From Rhizobium sp. R711 (GTDB taxonomy: Bacteria; Pseudomonadota; Alphaproteobacteria; Rhizobiales; Rhizobiaceae): 64,000 nt of DNA. The notes under the pieces were generated by a model. The model was not told the DNA's origin, did not search any database, and was given only the letters and a program-made list of their open reading frames with translations. Location of the stretch: the NCBI RefSeq assembly GCF_002211365.1, contig NZ_LOKZ01000002.1:62001-126000 (forward strand), given 5' to 3'. Below are positions 60,939 through 64,000 of this stretch, piece after piece; position 1 is the first letter of the stretch; every line of letters begins with the position of its first letter. The translations under genes and the position numbers were made by a program.

Positions 60939-61577
60939 TTACACCGGCTTCACTGCATCCGGATGGGCTGCAGTGAAGGCCGGCAGCGCATTGCAGGCAT
61001 CAGCAATACGCGTGACACGAGGGAACGGCGACATTTCAATGCCCCAGCGGTGGGCGTTATAGACCTGCGGCACGAGGCAGAAATCGGCCATGGTCGGTGC
61101 GTCGCCAAGGCAAAAGCGACCTGTTGTCGGACCGTCGAGCAGCCGCTCCAGGGCCTGCAATCCACTGCTGATAAATGTGATCATCCATTCTGTTCGCGCG
61201 CCCTCATCGCCGGCAAGGCGCACGACGTGGGAAGCGACGTTGAGATTACAGATCGGATGGATGTCCATCGCGACGGCATAGGACAGCGCCCTTGCCCGTT
61301 GGCGCCCCATGACGGTATCAGGCAGGAACCCACTTTCCGGCCTTGTCTCGGCAAGATATTCGATGATGGCCAGCGATTGCGTGAGGGTTTGCCCATCGAT
61401 ACGCAAACACGGGACAAGACCCTGGGGGTTGAGCTCCAGGTAAGCTCGGTCCTTATGTGCGGAAAGCAGCAGGTCCACCGGAACCGTCCTATAGGCAAGC
61501 CCTAACATTTGCAGCGCGATGCGAACCCGATAACTCGCCGAGGAGCGCCAGTAGTCGTAGAGCACGGTCTCTGTCAT
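60939..61577 (-). CDS. maiA: Maleylacetoacetate isomerase (GST zeta class)
   Basis: The 212-residue protein has the zeta-GST active-site motif DYWRSSASYRVRIALQMLGL at residues 8-27 and the glutathione-site segment LTQSLAIIEYLAETRPESGF. LVPQVYNAHRWGIEMSPFP near residue 170 completes the pattern. It isomerises maleylacetoacetate to fumarylacetoacetate in tyrosine degradation. The start overlaps the stop of the upstream fumarylacetoacetate hydrolase gene by 4 bases. It is the last gene of hmgA-fahA-maiA. Confidence 0.94.
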   Translation of the reverse strand: MTETVLYDYWRSSASYRVRIALQMLGLAYRTVPVDLLLSAHKDRAYLELNPQGLVPCLRIDGQTLTQSLAIIEYLAETRPESGFLPDTVMGRQRARALSYAVAMDIHPICNLNVASHVVRLAGDEGARTEWMITFISSGLQALERLLDGPTTGRFCLGDAPTMADFCLVPQVYNAHRWGIEMSPFPRVTRIADACNALPAFTAAHPDAVKPV

Positions 61578-62599
61578 TGCCGCTCCTCGCTGACGAACCG
61601 CTGCACTGTCTGTTCGATCGCTCCGAAGATCGACGCACCACGCCCATCGTTCATCTCGATACGAACGGTATCGCCAAAATGCAGGTAAGGCGTCGTTGGT
61701 CCGCCCTGCTCGATTGTCTCGATCATCCGGATCTCGGCGATGCAGGAATATCCGTTGCCGCCTTCAGCGATCGGCTTGCCAGGGCCGCTGTCGAGCTTGT
61801 TGGAGACCGTGCCGGAACCGATGATAGAACCTGCCGCCAGCGCGCGTGTCCTTGCTGCATGCGAGATCAGCTGTCCGAAGTCGAATGTCATGTCCTTGCC
61901 CGCATTGGCGCGGCCAAACGCAATGCCGTTCAGGCTTACCAGCAAGGGAAGATGGATCTTGCCGTCTTTCCAGCTATCGCCCAGCTCGTCAGGCGTCACC
62001 GCAACCGGCGAAAAGGCCGATGATGGCTTCGATTGGAAGAAGCCGAATCCCTTGGCGAGTTCGTCGGGAATGAGGCCTCGAAGCGACACGTCATTCACCA
62101 GCATTACCAGCCGGATTGCATCGTATGCCTGCTCGGATGTGGCGCCCATCGGGACGTCATCGACAATAACCGCGATCTCGCCTTCCATGTCGATGCCATA
62201 CGCATCGTCGGCAGCAAGGATCGGATCGCGCGGTGCAAGGAAGCTGTCGGAACCGCCCTGGTACATGAGCGGATCGGTCCAAAACGACCGCGGCATTTCG
62301 GCGTTGCGCGCCTTGCGCACCAATTCGACATGATTGACGTAGGCCGATCCATCTGCCCATTGGTAGGCACGCGGCAGCGGCGAATGCACAAGCCGTGGCT
62401 CAAAGGGCTGAGACGGTTCCAAGCCGGCTTCCAGCCGCTCACCGATAAGAGAAAGTTTCGGCGCCGTTTGCGCCCATGTGTCCAGTGCTGCCTGCAGGGT
62501 ACGGGCGACCTTGCCTGCATGGGCAAAGCGCGTCAGGTCTCGGGAGACGACGATCAGTTGGCCATCTCGAGTGGCATCTTTGAGTGTGGCGAGCTTCAT
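61574..62599 (-). CDS. fahA: Fumarylacetoacetate hydrolase
   Basis: The 341-residue protein has the FAH metal-site features: YVNHVELVRKARN, then MEGEIAVIVDDVPMG near residue 180 with the Glu ligands, and AAGSIIGSGTVSNKLDSGPG near 280. It cleaves fumarylacetoacetate to fumarate and acetoacetate, the last step of tyrosine breakdown. The gene is 24 bases downstream of hmgA and overlaps maiA. The shorter bacterial form (about 340) is as expected. Confidence 0.92.
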   Translation of the reverse strand: MKLATLKDATRDGQLIVVSRDLTRFAHAGKVARTLQAALDTWAQTAPKLSLIGERLEAGLEPSQPFEPRLVHSPLPRAYQWADGSAYVNHVELVRKARNAEMPRSFWTDPLMYQGGSDSFLAPRDPILAADDAYGIDMEGEIAVIVDDVPMGATSEQAYDAIRLVMLVNDVSLRGLIPDELAKGFGFFQSKPSSAFSPVAVTPDELGDSWKDGKIHLPLLVSLNGIAFGRANAGKDMTFDFGQLISHAARTRALAAGSIIGSGTVSNKLDSGPGKPIAEGGNGYSCIAEIRMIETIEQGGPTTPYLHFGDTVRIEMNDGRGASIFGAIEQTVQRFVSEERQ

Positions 62600-62623
62600 G
62601 GGTTATGTCCTCAGTCGAACAGA

Positions 62624-63982
62624 TCATCTCACGCCTGGGCTTCCATCGAAGCGCCTTTCGAGGCCATCCCAGCAATCGATGTAATCGTCCTGCAGTGTTT
62701 CCAGCTCAGCGGCGTATTTCGTCAATTGTTGCGGGAAACGGGTCTCGAACATGAAGGCCATTGTATGATCGAGCTTGACCGGCTTCAGGTCCATGTTGGA
62801 CGCCTTTTCGAATCCTGGCGCGTCCGGTCCATGCGGCAGCATCATGTTGTGCAGGCTCATCCCGCCTGGAACGAAGCCCTTTTCCTTGGCGTCGTACTGT
62901 CCATGGATTAGCCCCATGAACTCGCTCATGATGTTGCGATGATACCACGGCGGTCGGAAGGTGTGCTCGGCAACAAGCCAGCGCGGCGGAAAAATCACGA
63001 AGTCGACATTTGCCGTGCCCTCTTCGCCACTCGGCGCGGTCAGGACCGTAAAGATCGACGGGTCGGGGTGATCGAAGAGAATGGCCCCGACCGGGGAGAA
63101 CGTCCTTAGATCATATTTGAAGGGAGTGTAGTTTCCGTGCCAGGCGACGACGTCGAGCGGTGAGTGATCGATCTGCGTCACATAGAACTTGCCGCACCAT
63201 TTCACATGGACACGGCACGCTGTTTCCTTGTCCTCGAAGGCAGCGACCGGCGTCTTGAAGTCGCGGGCGTTTGCCAGGCAGTTGGCGCCGATCGGTCCAC
63301 GATCCGGCATGGTGAACTTCGCTCCGTAGTTTTCGCAGATGTAGCCGCGCCATTCGGGTCCGTCGCCGAGACGTGAAACCTTGAACATCATTCCGCGGGG
63401 GATCAGGCAGATTTCCGCCGGCTCGACCTGCATGATGCCCATCTCGGTGAAGACGCTGATGGCGCCGAGTTGCGGAACGATGAGCAGTTCGCCGTCGGCA
63501 TTGAAGAAATAGTCATCGACCATATCCGCATTGAAGACATAGGCATGTGCGGCCATTCCGACCTGGGTCAGGACGTCGCCGGCTGCCGTCATCGTTCGGA
63601 TTCCGGCAAGAAGGTCAGCGTTCCCGGTGGGAGCCGGAATCGGATCCCAGCGCAATTGACCGAGCGGCAGCGAGTGATCGTCGAGACATGGCGCGGATTT
63701 CCAGAAAGGGTAGCTCGAAGTGGCAAACCGGCGCGTGTGGCGGACGCTTGGCCTGATACGATAAAGCCAGGAACGCTCGTTTGTTCCTCTCGGAGCCGTG
63801 AACGGCGATCCGGACAGCTGTTCGGCATAAAGGCCATAGTTGCATTTTTGCGGGCTGTTCTGGCCCTGCGGCAATGCTTGCGGGAGCGCCTCGGTCTCGA
63901 AGTCATTGCCGAAACCTGGCATGTAGGCCGGCTCCCTGGTTCCCGCCCGCGCACGAGAACTCAGTGCTTCGGTGGTGTCCAT
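62624..63982 (-). CDS. hmgA: Homogentisate 1,2-dioxygenase
   Basis: The 452-residue iron enzyme has the family landmarks [40 protein letters not shown] and the Fe ligands in [19 protein letters not shown] (His and Glu) and [17 protein letters not shown] (His). It opens the ring of homogentisate to maleylacetoacetate. A GGAGGAG site lies before the ATG at 63982, so the start is complete, but its promoter lies beyond the window. It is the first visible gene of the hmgA-fahA-maiA operon. Confidence 0.96.
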   Translation of the reverse strand: MDTTEALSSRARAGTREPAYMPGFGNDFETEALPQALPQGQNSPQKCNYGLYAEQLSGSPFTAPRGTNERSWLYRIRPSVRHTRRFATSSYPFWKSAPCLDDHSLPLGQLRWDPIPAPTGNADLLAGIRTMTAAGDVLTQVGMAAHAYVFNADMVDDYFFNADGELLIVPQLGAISVFTEMGIMQVEPAEICLIPRGMMFKVSRLGDGPEWRGYICENYGAKFTMPDRGPIGANCLANARDFKTPVAAFEDKETACRVHVKWCGKFYVTQIDHSPLDVVAWHGNYTPFKYDLRTFSPVGAILFDHPDPSIFTVLTAPSGEEGTANVDFVIFPPRWLVAEHTFRPPWYHRNIMSEFMGLIHGQYDAKEKGFVPGGMSLHNMMLPHGPDAPGFEKASNMDLKPVKLDHTMAFMFETRFPQQLTKYAAELETLQDDYIDCWDGLERRFDGSPGVR

Positions 63983-64000
63983 GCTTGCGTCTCCTCCATT

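Overview
The window looks like part of a secondary replicon (megaplasmid or chromid) of an alphaproteobacterium in the Rhizobiaceae, most likely Ensifer/Sinorhizobium or a close Rhizobium/Agrobacterium relative. The evidence is a complete repABC cassette with its antisense-RNA interval, a bioBFDAZ operon with BioR-type operators, a Flp/Tad pilus locus with a CtrA-like site, and GC-rich coding sequence. No IS element, CRISPR array, rRNA or tRNA was recognised. The genus is an inference; the repABC replicon type is read directly from the genes.

Layout. 1-1.3 kb: the 3' end of a YcaO gene overlapping tfuA, then a small unknown protein. 1.3-10.7 kb: a GNAT acetyltransferase; a sugar ABC importer (binding protein and two permeases, no ATPase) in one strand-run with a GH38 alpha-mannosidase and a ROK regulator; a second, opposite ROK regulator. 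10.9-14.5 kb: an AcoR-like regulator without an AAA+ domain, an AcoD/ExaC-type aldehyde dehydrogenase and its DUF779 partner. 14.7-19.1 kb: an Lrp-type regulator and a LuxR-family two-component system flanked by two glycine-rich secreted proteins that share an upstream motif. 19.4-23.0 kb: repABC. 23.3-25.1 kb: flavohaemoglobin and an NsrR-like regulator. 25.7-31.5 kb: recX and a LysR regulator facing a lysine-catabolic trio (2-oxoadipate dioxygenase/decarboxylase, aminoadipate-semialdehyde dehydrogenase, aminotransferase).

31.7-46.9 kb: a full tad locus (pilA, cpaA, cpaB, cpaC, a short cpaD-like lipoprotein, tadG/E/F, cpaE, cpaF, tadB, tadC, TadD-like lipoprotein), with an embedded L,D-transpeptidase and, at its end, an AAA+ ATPase and a membrane-anchored coiled-coil protein. 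47.1-54.9 kb: a saccharopine dehydrogenase with a divergent Lrp regulator, then bioBFDAZ (every junction a 4-bp overlap) and bioR. 54.9-56.7 kb: 1.8 kb without a supported gene, carrying two identical 16-bp palindromes that match the RepB parS consensus. 57.1-60.9 kb: a three-gene carbohydrate operon (Gfo/Idh/MocA oxidoreductase, DUF993 protein, sugar-phosphate isomerase/epimerase) beside a truncated ROK gene. 60.9-64 kb: hmgA-fahA-maiA for homogentisate (tyrosine) breakdown.

How the parts fit. Saccharopine dehydrogenase (47 kb), the semialdehyde dehydrogenase, the aminotransferase and HglS (27-31 kb) together cover lysine degradation from saccharopine to 2-hydroxyglutarate. BioZ in the biotin operon is the ketoacyl synthase that in alphaproteobacteria draws glutaryl-CoA from lysine breakdown, so lysine catabolism and biotin synthesis may be linked on this replicon. 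The most interesting unexplained items are the two-component/glycine-rich cassette with its shared GACCTWGGTCCTA motif, the twin TGTCGCA-N4-TGCGACA operators around the AAA+-less AcoR-like gene, the remote parS pair, and the non-standard members of the tad locus.
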